The notes under the pieces are model-generated. The model was not told where the DNA came from. It saw only the letters and a program-made list of their open reading frames with translations, and searched no databases. The position numbers and the translations under genes were made by a program. DNA of 64,000 nt from positions 1 to 64,000 of the forward strand of contig NW_013654673.1 in the NCBI RefSeq assembly GCF_000499385.1. The letters are read 5' to 3'. Source of the stretch: Eimeria necatrix (taxonomy: Eukaryota > Apicomplexa > Conoidasida > Eucoccidiorida > Eimeriidae). Below are positions 10,920 through 21,874 of this stretch, in pieces. Within the stretch, counting starts at the first letter, position 1, and each line of letters opens with the position of its first letter.

Positions 10920-11751
10920 TCACTGTGCCTCCACGCCAATGAAGGGGTTTTCTATACGCTGCACGCCGTCCACTGGGGAGATCAGAACAATGGCGCTTCC
11001 ACGTGCAACAACGAGGCCTAGAGACCGCGTAGTTTCCAGCAGCCGGCTGGCGTCCTCCGGATCTGCGGGAGGCAGGACACAAGCTTTCACAAGCTAGTCA
11101 CGGGCGTGTGTATCCCCGTCGCCCTTCAAGCTGACACACTGCACGCACGCGTGGCCGCTCTTCGCCACTGTAAATATCACACAGAAAAGTACAAGCGTAA
11201 TTCGGAGAGACCAGCAGCTCCACTTCAGCAGAAACACAAGGTTTTACGCGGAGCACACAAGCCTGGACTTGCAGTCAGTCAGAGCTGCCTGAGCGAAATT
11301 GCATGCACATGTCATCCACACGGAATGGTCTGAGGCGCTTCACGGTACCGTGAAGGAGGAAGTGCGCAGTACCTCTTAGAAACTCTTCCGTGTCGTCCAG
11401 CACCAAGTTGCAAACGGCGTCGTGGCCCTTTAGGGTTCCCTCTACTGTGGGCACAAACAACTAAGTACAATAAATGTAGCCCACTAGTACCGTTGAAAAC
11501 ACCGGCAAGTAGATGTTCTGTTCACGGTTTATAGTGGAGCACCAAGCGGAGAGGCTGTGTCCCAGGAAGCCAGTCAGGTCTCCTACGAGCTTTCCTGAGC
11601 ATCTCTAGCCTCGATGTTGATATGCTGTATCTGGTTATGGTGAACTTTTTTAAAGAGACTCACCCTCACGGCCTCCTGAAAACTTCACCCGTACTTTCTT
11701 GTTGAGGAACTTGGACGGGTCGATCACCGAGCGAGGATCCTTGGAAGACAT
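10920..11751 (-). CDS. LSM7: U6 snRNA-associated Sm-like protein LSm7
   Basis: Three exons, 11751-11664, 11444-11373 and 11062-10920, join in phase to a 100-residue protein, the usual size for LSm7 (about 100). The first exon gives MSSKDPRSVIDPSKFLNKK followed by VRVKFSGGRE. The Sm1 fold continues with EGTLKGHDAVCNLVLDD and EEFLR. The last exon gives DPED..TRSLGLVVARGSAI then VLISP, the Sm2 motif, and ends NPFIGVEAQ. By family knowledge LSm7 is one subunit of the Lsm1-7 ring (cytoplasmic mRNA decapping and decay) and the Lsm2-8 ring (binding the U6 snRNA 3' end in the nucleus). Introns have GT..AG borders (donor GTGAGT after exon 1). The plus-strand frame at 10650-11021 overlaps the last exon and is a shadow. 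Confidence 0.93.
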
Positions 11752-12429
11752 TTTGGTGGATTTCTCCACAGGTGCACAGAAGAGGTATTTTGGTTATTTT
11801 ACCAACAGTGAATGGCATATTGATCTGTAGCTGTGCGCCCTGGTCGCTGGCCCCGCGAATGACATACTGGGCTTGCACTGGGTGGACTGCTGCTGCGGGT
11901 GTTGGCTTTGCTGACCTTAGCACTCATCGCTGCATTCAAAAATGTGAGTTGTCTGTTAACAACAATGGAGAAAATAATTGAAAGCAACTACTCTGGCTGC
12001 GCCTGAATGTTTTATGTGGTACTCGGGAGCTGCCTCTTTCAACCGATGAAGCCCGAAAACGACTTTTCCACAACAATATGACGAAATCCCAGGGAAAATG
12101 AGCATGCAGCAGATATCCTTATCTCTCAGTTGGCTGATGACAACAGCTTCTTAAGGACCCCTAGACGCTTTCGAGAACTTCCGAGAGCCAGTTTCCAAAC
12201 TCCATTGCATTCGCGGGTGCATCGCCACAGGAAAAAGACCTAAACCGCGCGTCTTCATGCCAGTTCGTAAGGTGTGAACTGAGTGATGATGACTTCTTGG
12301 GTGTGACGTTCTTAGTTTGTTCGGGCGCATAGCGACGATCACGAGGAAGCTGAAGGGGTCACAAGGGGAGACAGCCCAAAAGTACCTCCACGGGAGTGCC
12401 TGGCAAAAGCAGCTGCTGCAACCGTGGCA
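11752..12429. other. Divergent spacer between LSM7 and mL46
   Basis: The two genes start from opposite sides of this ~680-bp stretch, so it should contain both promoters. Short frames occur on both strands, none with domain character. No recognisable core promoter motif is claimed. Confidence 0.4.
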
Positions 12430-14275
12430 ATGGCAGCAGCAGCAGTGTGGCTTCATACCTATGTTGACGGCTGCCGTCTCCGCTGCAGCGGGAACTTCCT
12501 GCACACAGCTGCAGCTGCAAGAGTAGCGGGGAGAGCAGCGAAGGCCACCGCCGGAGCAGCACACGCTTCATGCCAACGCCAGCTGTCTTCAGCATCAGCA
12601 TCGAAGACGGCCGCTACACTGGGAGGAAAGTCTAGCGCTGGTGTAGGCTTGCTACGCGCAGCCACGCTGCTCCTGAACAACCCCCCACCACACTACGAGG
12701 TATCTGTACACAAGGGCCTTAAAGTGCAAGCTTCGCTGCTGCTGCAGCGACTACCTTTAGTGTATAAGGAACCAAAACACGAGCAGGAGTTCAGGCTGTT
12801 CAAAGAAGAGTGGGAGAGGAGAACTAACAACAGCGCAATTCTTGGCGACGAGATAACCTACATGCAACTTCCAGGGCATTTTTTAGAGACTCGACAGCAG
12901 CAGCAGCAGCGCGAGCAGAAAGAACAGAGGACAGGGGACGCGCAGATGTCAGAGCTCGACATGCTTTTGCAGCAGGAGGGACTGGTGATTGACAGGCACA
13001 AGATGCGGCGCCAGAGACGGCAACACCAGGATAACGCAGTACGCTGCAGACACAATGCGACAGTAGCAGCTGCCGTAGGGCGCTTGGCCCATGTATCAGA
13101 CAAGCCCAGCGATTTCGTCTTGTTGATAATTTGCAGGGAGTCACAGCGAGTGCCTCAGCTGCACCAACAACAGCAGCGGAAAGGGAGGACCAATCTCTTT
13201 CTCAGCTTCCTGAGAGAGTACTGCTGCTACTTGTCAAGTACGGCCACAGCTGGCAGCTGCCAGTGGAGGACAGAAGGCAAGGACAAACAATGCGTCAGGT
13301 GGGCAGGGGGATACCCCAATAAAGTTTTAACTTGATGCTTCTCAGTGTCGTCGTGCCTTCTTCTTCCTCCCTCGTTTTTGAAAGGGCTCCAAAAATTCCA
13401 TAATGTGTGCGCTACGTGGTGGCTGCATGAGCTAGGCGGCTTTCCCCGACTAGAAATCGGAGCGTTTGATCCCGAAAGATACAGGAGTTCTAGCTCTTTC
13501 TGGCGAGCCGTAGCTGCCCCTGAAGTGCACTCCTGGGTAGCGCAGATTCTGTCTTTGCTAGACTTTGCACCGAATGTGCCCCTTCCTCGCCTTCTTGTAA
13601 GGAGAGCGGGCTTTATGTTGAAGAATTATCTGCTGAAGTTTTTGCTTTCTCGCGTCGTTGGAAGTCTGTGGCGTAGGGTCAGCGTCTTACCTTGTGCTCT
13701 GTTGCTGCTGCTGTTGTTGCAGACTCTAGCACGCTTGTGCATGAAACAACTAGGCCTGCGTGAGGCCCCATTTATGGTCGGTTTTTCTCCGGCGGCGGTT
13801 CGACATATCAGAAATAAGCCTGGCGAAGTTATCCAAGGGAGAGAAGTAAGTTTCTCTGTATCTTTCCGTGTAGGTATCTCTTCGTTGGCTACTCCTCCTC
13901 GTAAACAGAGGCTTTGCTGTCTCACAGCTAATTCTCCCGGCTTTTTTTGCGTTACATGGTCGCGGCCATATTTATGCCCGTCCCGTAGTTAGCTCACGTT
14001 TATTTCGACGTCGGCCCATGAAGACGTCGTCACTTTTTCCACTGAAGACTTTACGGGCCCTTTGGTGTATTGCTGTGGACAAGCTGCTGCTGTTGCCAAT
14101 CATGTCGTTTCAGGTTTTCTACTACCGTGCTTACCATGTCCCTGAACAGCCTCAGGTTTGTCTTCCCGCAGACAGTCCTGTAAGAGATTGGGCGTGGGTG
14201 ACGGCGGAGGAGGCTAGAAGACGCATGCCCGCAGCTGGTTTTGCTGCCGTAAGGGACTCGCTGTTGCTCGGCTGA
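12430..14275 (+). CDS. MRPL46: Mitochondrial large ribosomal subunit protein mL46
   Basis: The N-terminus (ATG 12430) is Ala/Arg/Ser-rich, like a mitochondrial presequence. Then comes the mL46 block RLPLVYKEPKHEQEFRLFKE, a Gln-rich low-complexity insert, ELDMLLQQEGLV, LPERVLLLLVKYG..WQLP, GQTMRQTLARLCMKQLG, and a Nudix-like end with VFYYRAYHVPEQ and DWAWVTAEEARRRM. Exons 13137-13298, 13723-13845 and 14114-14275 join in phase 0. Exon 1 begins at 12430, but its donor is ambiguous: several phase-0 GT sites fit between 12985 and 13093. In the family, mL46 is a catalytically inactive Nudix-fold protein of the mitoribosome. The Gln run and the length of the insert are typical coccidian additions. 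Confidence 0.85.
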
Positions 14276-16093
14276 TCGGCGGAAGCAACACTGATGGCAA
14301 TAGCAGTGCCCTGGGGAACGTTTTAAAGGGGAAGCAGCTGTTGTTGAATGGCATTCTCCTGGCATTCTGGTCCCAGTGCTGCTCACCCGGCTCAATTATT
14401 CGCAACCTGCTCAATTATTCGCGAGGGTAGCACCGTGGCCGCGCTTAAATGGCGAGCTTTTATGACCTTTTGGAAAATGTATTCACTCGCTCTTCAAATG
14501 GGTCATATAACTAGGGAAGACAAGACACTGATGGAAAGTTTTTCAAACGGCTACAGAGTTCGCTCGAGACAGATATAAGGAGGTTCGTTCTGCGACTGAG
14601 TTACCTAGCCGGTTCGTCCCTTATGTGCACCAAAGCTTACGGTAGAGAGGTACATGGTGTTTACCGCTAGAGCAGTTTGTTGACCACACCAAGAGGAAGC
14701 AACCCACCGTGCTACACTTGTAGTTTGGTCTGCTGTTGCTTTCCCGTTCAGCAAGCCTTGCGAGTCTTTCTTGCCTACTTCTTTAGCTATCTCGAAATAA
14801 TTTTGAAGTGTAAACACTGATGCGCGTCTGTACCCGCGAAGGGACAACTGGGTGTCAAGCACGGCTCGTCGTTGCTTCGGCTTGCAGTTCTCCGTATCCC
14901 CCTATCTGCCTAATATTTGTGTGCCGCTGTGGAAGTGACGTACCTCCACGCTGCAGCCGTACCGTCGACAAGTAAAAGACGAATTCGCGCGGCACGGAAG
15001 GTTCGCGATACGAGCGGCCAGCTGTAGTCCATATTGATGTTTTTTACAGGCATCAATAAATGGATGTTCCACGGCTCCCTGCTCTTAACTTCGGTCGCAC
15101 AGTACCTCCCCGTGAGGCTGTGGGACGCCGCTGGTGCTCCCGACTATTGCTTAGGATTTAAGAAACTTCTGACAACACGGTCGTGCATGCGAAGTAGACC
15201 GGAATGGCAAATGGCAGAACTCCACCAGTGATGCTCGCGCATTTAGGTGCCCGCGTTATCCAACGCTTTGTTATCTTTCTCTTCCAAAATTATTTGAAGC
15301 AGCGCCCAAGCGCTCATTCCAGCGACCCACTCCTGTCTATTCCACGGACAATACTACACTATCGCATTGTCGTTGTGCAGCTGCATTGACAGCAACAGAA
15401 GCTACAAAAGTAGCACGAAGACCAGCCAAAGACTTCGGACGTCGGTACGCGGCTGCCAGCGGCCTCCATAAGAACTACGTCTGATTCGCTTGGGGCTTTC
15501 TTTGGTAGTTCCTTAACGTGTGCAGGCACGTTCTAAAAGCCAACCATCCCACTCGACCTATTCATGTAGAATCCGTTCCTTCTTGGGGTCTTCGAAGCCG
15601 AGCCATTGCCCTTTCTGGTGATACTATTACACATACCACGTTGCTGCCTGAGCACGCACAAATTCGCCAGCGCATTGAGGATATCAGCTGGTAAAGGGGC
15701 AATCTAGGTATAAGAGCAGCAGGCAAACGCCGCGAAACGGGCCCTTACAAAGCATTTGAGGCTGGTTATGTACGGTTGATGGCTAAGATCAGGTGCCTAA
15801 AGTGCTGCCCGGTCTCTGTCCCGTTTTGCTGTTCTTGATTGTGGCAAAATCGAGAGCACTAGCAATGCACCTGCAGGAACAAACGTACCCACTTTTACCG
15901 GCCGCACAAGCGACGCGGAATGGCTGATGAAAAGGCCGCCTACTTGCCATGATGCTGGTTGTTGATCTTTTGAGGTTTTCTCTTGTCGTGTCTTGTGCCG
16001 CTGCAGCATCAGCTGATACTGCAGGTGCGACCGATGCCACTACTCCGCTCGAGTTCAGCAAGAAATGTCGAACGTGCGGCATATGGAAACACC
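14276..16093. other. Intergenic region between mL46 and GGTase-I beta
   Basis: The two genes converge here, so the stretch should hold both 3' UTRs. Frames of 60-97 codons occur on both strands (for example 15789-16082 minus and 15034-15231 plus) but show no domains or phase-consistent splice partners. I see nothing else of note. Confidence 0.35.
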
Positions 16094-18306
16094 TTAGCTG
16101 TTTTTGCCAGCGAAAGAAACTATATTCTCTGCCAGTTGCAGTGGCAAGGCAGTTTCGGGGTCCACGGGCTTTAAAAGTCTCTTACAAGTCTCCTGCCATC
16201 CCTGTCCCTTTTGCTGCTGCTCTTGGTGCTGCTGTGGCTGCATCCGCCACCGCTGGTCTTGCTGTCGCATATCCGTATCTCCGCTGTTCGCCAGCAAGGA
16301 AAGGCCTGCTAAGGCAAAGAAGGTATGGAAAGGGTCGGGAAGCCGCATCTGCTCATCAGTTAAGTCCAGTGCGCCAACATGCAGTAACCTCAACGGGCTG
16401 CACGTGCCGCTTCTGTTTTCGCCACTTTCTTGTTTTGTTGTTTCTTGGATTCCCTTGTCATTTCTAGAGGTCGAAGCAGGCCCGCGAGAGCCATCCGCTG
16501 TTGCTCCCTTCAATGCAGCGACCCGCGATATGCCCCCCAACGGATGCTGCGCAGCAGCTACATAGTCAGCGAGAGCACTTGCCTGTAACAGCTTTAGCGG
16601 TTGCTTGCCCATCAGGAGTAACGCAGCAGTCACCCAAAACGTGTAGCAGCTGTCACCTCTCTTTCCAGGGCGGCCTTGCAAAGACCCCTCGGGTAGCTGC
16701 CGCTCTCTCAGCCACCTGCAAAAGCAGCCGCCACGACCTTTTCAAATAGCAGCAAATAACCATTGCTAACGTTGCCTAACAGTCGCTATCCTAAGACGCT
16801 GCAACTAGAATGAGGCGTCAGTACAGCAAAGCTCGCGGTTGCACGCCAATACCTCCACAACAGCAGACAGCAGGGCAGAAAGACTCACCGCTCCAGCCTC
16901 CTCTGCTCGTTGGCTCCTAAAGCATGCCTTTTGCCTAGGAGAGACAAACAACCAACGAGGCAGAAAGCGGCGCCTGCGTGTGGCTCCGCCCCAGGGGAGA
17001 CACCTACACCACCGTCGGCTGCTATGAGAGACGTCAACCAGGAGACTGTTGCATCAACGCGGACGCCAGCAAACGGATTAGACATAAAAGCTTCCCAGGA
17101 TGCATCATGGCAAAGCTTCGCCCTTGACTCGCCAGAAATCCCTTCGGGCTCTCTATATCCCTCGAGGCACGAAGCATGCTCTGCACTAGCCGGCACGGCA
17201 GCTGCTTCATCTGTATACGATCCTCGACGTTCACGTGCAGCCCCAGACGGCTTAGATGTAGAACTCTGAGGAGAAGTAGCAGGGCCTGTTTGGCGTTGAG
17301 CTTTGGCAGCGGCATGTATTAGCTTTAGACTGAGAAGACAGCAGAAAGTGCATCGGACGTCTCCTTCTTTCTCCCATATCTTTTCTCCTGCTAACATTCT
17401 TGCTGACGCTTTTCCTAGTGGCCGTGTCTTGGTGCAGTCCTTGCAGAAGCTGCCCCAACAACTAGGATGCAAGGTGTTGGCGAAGGCGCCATCTTCTCGT
17501 CGCTGAAGAAGCAACAGGAAGCGTCGCAGTTGTTGCAGGGCCTCTGAAGATAACGACGATAGAGCTCCTAGCAGGGCCAGCGCCTGCAGGCCACTGCAGG
17601 TACACAGAGCCGTAGCAACCGCCTCCTTTGCCGGACCGCTGCTAAAGCCAAGAACTGCCTTGCTGCAAGATACATGGCGGCCTGTAGTTGTGAATGCTGT
17701 ACCTGCATTTGCAGGTGGCAGAGCGGCTTCTCCAGACGACGCTACTTGTGTCGATGGGCTCGTTTCAGCGTCTCCTTTCCGTCCTCGTCGCATTCTCCCT
17801 CTCTCCGGTATGGCATCTGTCGGCATTTTCGATGTTACACTGGGGAAAGAACAAGCATCGGCGGCCGCTGGAAGCCAGCCTGAGCATTGCCTTTTGCGAA
17901 AACACGGGAGGATAGCTTTGTGAAGGAGCGCCATCCTCACTTCGTGAGGAACGGGTAACAGAGCCGCCCTTGGCAGCTCTGTTACAGCTGACGGCTGCAG
18001 TAGAGCAAGAGAGCACAGAGTCCAGTACACTCCACTGATCATGGACTGCTGCTGCTGCACCATTTCCATAAAGGGTGCGTGAGGAACACCAGCAAAACCT
18101 CCGTCGGCACAGATACATGGTATCTCATCCACACAAGTGGAAAGAGTAAGCAGTCCCAAGCCTCTCTGCAACTGCTGTTGTACAAACGACTGGTGCGATG
18201 CCACGTTGAGGTACCAACAGCATCCATAGTGACCAGTGCTCCCATGGCAGCTGCTGTCGGCTTCAGCAGCAACAGTGGTTGCTGCTCCTTTCGTTTGCTT
18301 CTCCAT
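16094..18306 (-). CDS. PGGT1B: Geranylgeranyltransferase type I beta subunit
   Basis: Two exons, 18306-16889 and 16715-16094, meet at a GTGAGT donor with matching phase and give 679 residues (ATG at 18306), well above the ~350-380 usual for the family. Prenyltransferase repeats are visible: GVYWTLCSLALL; LRRFLLLLQRREDGAFA; EGDVRCTFCCLLSLKLI; PHAGAAFCLVGCLSLLGK; GRPGKRGDSCYTFWVTAALL; LPDPFHTFFALAGLSLL. By alignment with the family the zinc ligands Asp and Cys fall in DSCYTFW and His in FHTFF, all present. The LQGRPGK segment and AFCLVGCLSLLGK resemble GGTase-I more than farnesyl- or Rab-transferase. The enzyme would attach geranylgeranyl to CaaL-type C-termini with an alpha subunit not in this window. 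Extra length comes from Ser/Ala/Gln-rich inserts. Confidence 0.87.
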
Positions 18307-21300
18307 CTGCACCCCTCAAATTGCGCTGGTGAGCAGAGCCACACCGTCACTTTAAACGTAAAGTTGATAAATTTAGGATTTCGCGCAGGTTTGTCTGGTC
18401 AGACGGCGCCAGGAGAAGGTGCAGGTAACTGAGCGAAGCGTGTCCATCAGCTTTTGCTGTGAAGCGTCGTCGCTAGCAAGGCCCCCTATCACCAGAAGGC
18501 GAGTTCTTACATTGACGTAGAGCGACTTGGTAAGAGAATTGAACCAAAATGCTGCAATGGTGAAATGGTGACATAGACAGATGACATGATGGGGCTGGGG
18601 AGAACGTCTGGTGAACTGAACATAGCTGAAATGCTACTCCTTCTCAGCTGCATAGCTAACAACTCTCCACACAGAAAAGAGATTAAAATATGCAGCAGCA
18701 AGGGGAATAGGCCTTTCTTGTTGAATTCTAGTCTCCTTCGAATTACTTCTGTGTCAATCCTGGTGTGCACAGGACTCCTGGCAGGTCCCAGCCTGAGTGT
18801 ACCGCCGGCCCATCAGCAGAGCGACCTTACCGTGATCTCTTGCAAGAAATAGTTTCCTCAAATGCTATTCTATGGAAACGGACTCTAAGATTTCTAACCG
18901 CAAAACTCACAGCCCACAGCCGCTGAAAGTCGTTTCTGCTATAATGCTGGACAGTGCAGCATGCTGGAGATTATGGAGACGAGGACCCGCATAAAGCCCC
19001 TTTCCACTTTACACAAGACCCCGGACGCTTTTAAGGAATATTTTTAGGGCTTGTATGCGCATGCGATGGGATTTGGGCCTAAGTGAGTGACTGCAGATAA
19101 CGAGGGAATAGTCTGGAGTTTATTCAAGACGCCACAATTTGCTGACTGGCAGGTACATTTGCCTTCGTTAGAACCACAATGGCGTAGTAAGCCCCTAAAT
19201 GAGAACACATTCTTTCATGTAAGTATAAAGGATTCGCCCTTTTTTTATCGTGCAAACCCCTCTACTGTGGCGCTGTATTACCCGACATGCATACTAATGG
19301 AAGTAGAGACGTAAGACGACTCTTTTAGCGCCACGCTTATATGATGTCACTTCTAAGTCCTGTACTTTGTAGTATTCGTTGTATTAACTTTGGATCCTGA
19401 ACCTCAACTAGTGCCAATGCCAGTTCTCTACGATTAGCACCAAAAATCTGTACTCCTGTTAGGATTGGAGTTGTTTTGTGTGCACCATAGTTGAGAGAGA
19501 CAGCTTAAATTGTGTAGACAATATTTGTTTACGGAAGACCTCAGCATTACTAAAACATAAGCAGATGCTCGGACTAGCAATGAATTGACCGATGTGTGTG
19601 AACAATTAAGGGTTTCACGGATCCACGAGAGGGGCTCCACATTAAGAGACCAAAAGCAGGTATTCTCATTGTGTATTTTTCCCTTCAAACTCCAACGTTT
19701 ATTCTACTGCATAGGATTAGCGGTGTACTTAACAGGTAAACACCTACGAAGCCATTGAGAGTCCGTCACAGCGGACAAGCTGAATCCCCCGCAGTACACT
19801 CAAGGATCCGGCTATTAATATAGCATCGCCGATACCCCTTTACTTCTGCTCAGAGCAGCACGGCGAAAATTCCTATCGTAAAAACCCGACCAGTCTCTTA
19901 CGGCTGAATGGGATCACAAACAGGTGTGATTTGTTCGAAACGAACCGCTCTAGACAACTTCGACAGGCTACAGACCACCAAAGTCTAAGTTTTATCAGGT
20001 ATATTTAGAGGAAAACAAACCTGAAGGTAGACTTACGGCTGTGCACTTCTCGCTTGATAGCCTGTTGGTATGCTGCGGGGATATTGCCTGCGTTGAGTTC
20101 AATGGTGTACAGCTATCAAGAGGAAATTTCGTAGATAATACTATCACGAATATCACTTTTCATGCATTTCTAAGTATTCTGAGTAGTCGTATTGGTGGCG
20201 TCGGTTGGGTGGTATCCCCTACTATGTGGGGACGCAATTGTACAAATGAAAAGGGCGCATCGCTGGCGGGAAACAACAGTGGCTTCAAAGGACTTTCGCG
20301 CACAAGACCTGAATAGCTCGCATTCTTAGCGAGCAACAGTAAATCAAAATTAAAGGGAAGTCATGAAGTGGATGCGACTAAGATTCTGTTGCAAGTGGTG
20401 CACTTTCAACGCCGGTGGAGTGCGAAGACCCGCGCAAGACAACTCAGGGCGCAGACCACACAGAAGTCGTTGTTGTTTCTAAGGTTAGGGAGGACCTTAC
20501 AGAATATCAAGTGCTTTGTGTCTCAGCAAGCTGGTTGTGATGTGGTGACCGTGCAACTGAAGTTTGACTCGCTCGACAGTACTGGAGGAGGGCGAGATGT
20601 AGCAACTCTCGCTAGCCCAACTACACGATACATTGTAACTCCTGCTGGCCCGATTAAACAGGAACGTGTAGTCCGGTATCGGATCAAAACAGCAGGCAAC
20701 AGCGCATTTGGCGCCCTTCGCTATGCAAGCCGCGATGTAGGCTTCGTGCACCCCACAGGAACAGCCAAACCGCCTGCATTGAAACGGCAAGTGAAACCGG
20801 CGGCAAACACCCCAAAACGTATCTGCTTCGAAACGGATGAAGTGTGCTACCGGCGAGGGGTGCTTGCGCGATATGGATCGTCTACTGCAGTCCACTACAC
20901 CTGTTGATACGGCAATGATACAGCGAGGTTGGCAAGCTTTTACGTTGAGATTAACAGTCGTGCGTTTCTGCCAAGTTTGTTTCCCGTCTCTCTTTTGAGT
21001 TGTTTTAGAACCCGCAAGCACAACGTAAGGCGACCAATGTGGTTCCTTGTAGGCCAGCTACTGCAAGAGAGCTCTGTTTCAACAGGAACGGTGTGGGACT
21101 CGCATGGCGATCACAGCAGCCTCGTCTGCTTTATGAGTATAAAGTTGAATTTTAGTGGAATGTAATACAGGAGTAGCTGCATTTTCATTGTATTCTATTC
21201 AGTTTCTTTTTCTAAGGGGGAAAGAGGCCACTGCCGGGCAGTTGTTGGAGCGTGGGCATCAGTGTTGCCCCTGTGATCGGTTCCTAGATCATTCATGTGA

Positions 21301-21478
21301 ATGTCTCCCAAAGCATTACGTGCCAGTGGAACTTTAAGCCATTGGTAAAGGTGTCCAAGCACACTTACAAGCCTGCCGGCTCACTACTGCTGTCCCGCGT
21401 ACCAGTGGTCCTACGAGTAGCAGAGCACAAAGCGGTGATCAAGGCAGTGTTTATTTGGCATTATCTGCAGCTTTTACG
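18307..21478. other. Long stretch with no firmly supported gene
   Basis: The longest frame is a plus-strand ORF of about 179 codons at 20368-20907 that opens without ATG and has no recognised domain; a 174-codon frame runs antisense to it (20497-21021). Another plus frame of 91 codons lies at 20041-20316. Composition is less GC-rich than the coding exons. One of these could be an exon of an unrecognised gene, but splice partners are not evident. Confidence 0.3.
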
Positions 21479-21874
21479 ATGGGTTGTAACACAAGTTGTG
21501 CTTCTTGGGGCAGACAGCCACGCTGGGCAGATGATGGAAAGCATCGGGGCATAATCATCACCGAACCGCCAAGATCTAGACGAGTGGATTGGGTGAAGTC
21601 TCCCAGTGGAGAAATAACAATACTCACGAGAGAAGGTGTTAAGTCATTTGACAGCTGGATGCGTACTAAGGACTTCAGACAGCTCATGCCACCGCTGGCG
21701 CCTCACCCCAAAGTGCCATTTCTCCCCGGGGGAATTCCTGATGTTGCTCTCCTACGCAAAATGACAATGATGCACGAGGGCATGTTGAGATCCACAGCAA
21801 CAGGGAGGACAACTGGAAGTTCTTTGTTTTGTACTCCAAGTCAAGAGACACCTCTCGTCATTTACGAGGACTGA
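21479..21874 (+). CDS. Small protein with N-terminal myristoylation/palmitoylation motif
   Basis: From ATG 21479 the 131-residue product begins MGCNTSCASWG. Gly2 with Ser6 fits the N-myristoylation consensus, and Cys3 and Cys7 are plausible palmitoylation sites. A compact polar domain follows, with VDWVKSPSGEITILTREG and SFDSWM near residues 35-65, and a Pro-rich PPLAPHPKVPFLPGGIP segment near 75-90. There are no membrane spans. In coccidia dually acylated small proteins often sit on the inner membrane complex or plasma membrane; that location is inference. The frame is open 24 bases upstream of this ATG without another ATG. I do not recognise a family. Confidence 0.5.
   Translation: MGCNTSCASWGRQPRWADDGKHRGIIITEPPRSRRVDWVKSPSGEITILTREGVKSFDSWMRTKDFRQLMPPLAPHPKVPFLPGGIPDVALLRKMTMMHEGMLRSTATGRTTGSSLFCTPSQETPLVIYED

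Noticed and set aside
10650..11021. 123-codon plus-strand frame
   Set aside because: Overlaps the well-supported last exon of LSM7 on the other strand and has no domain character.
11666..11923. Upstream extension of LSM7 (85-codon minus frame)
   Set aside because: It is open through the LSM7 start but in a different frame from the LSM7 ATG at 11751; LSm7 family length fits a start at that ATG.
15949..16467. 172-codon plus-strand Ala/Cys-rich frame
   Set aside because: Antisense to the C-terminal exon of GGTase-I beta.
17940..17990. Inverted repeat GTAACAGAGC / GCTCTGTTAC as a terminator or hairpin element
   Set aside because: It lies inside the GGTase-I beta coding exon with a short 10-bp stem; likely chance.
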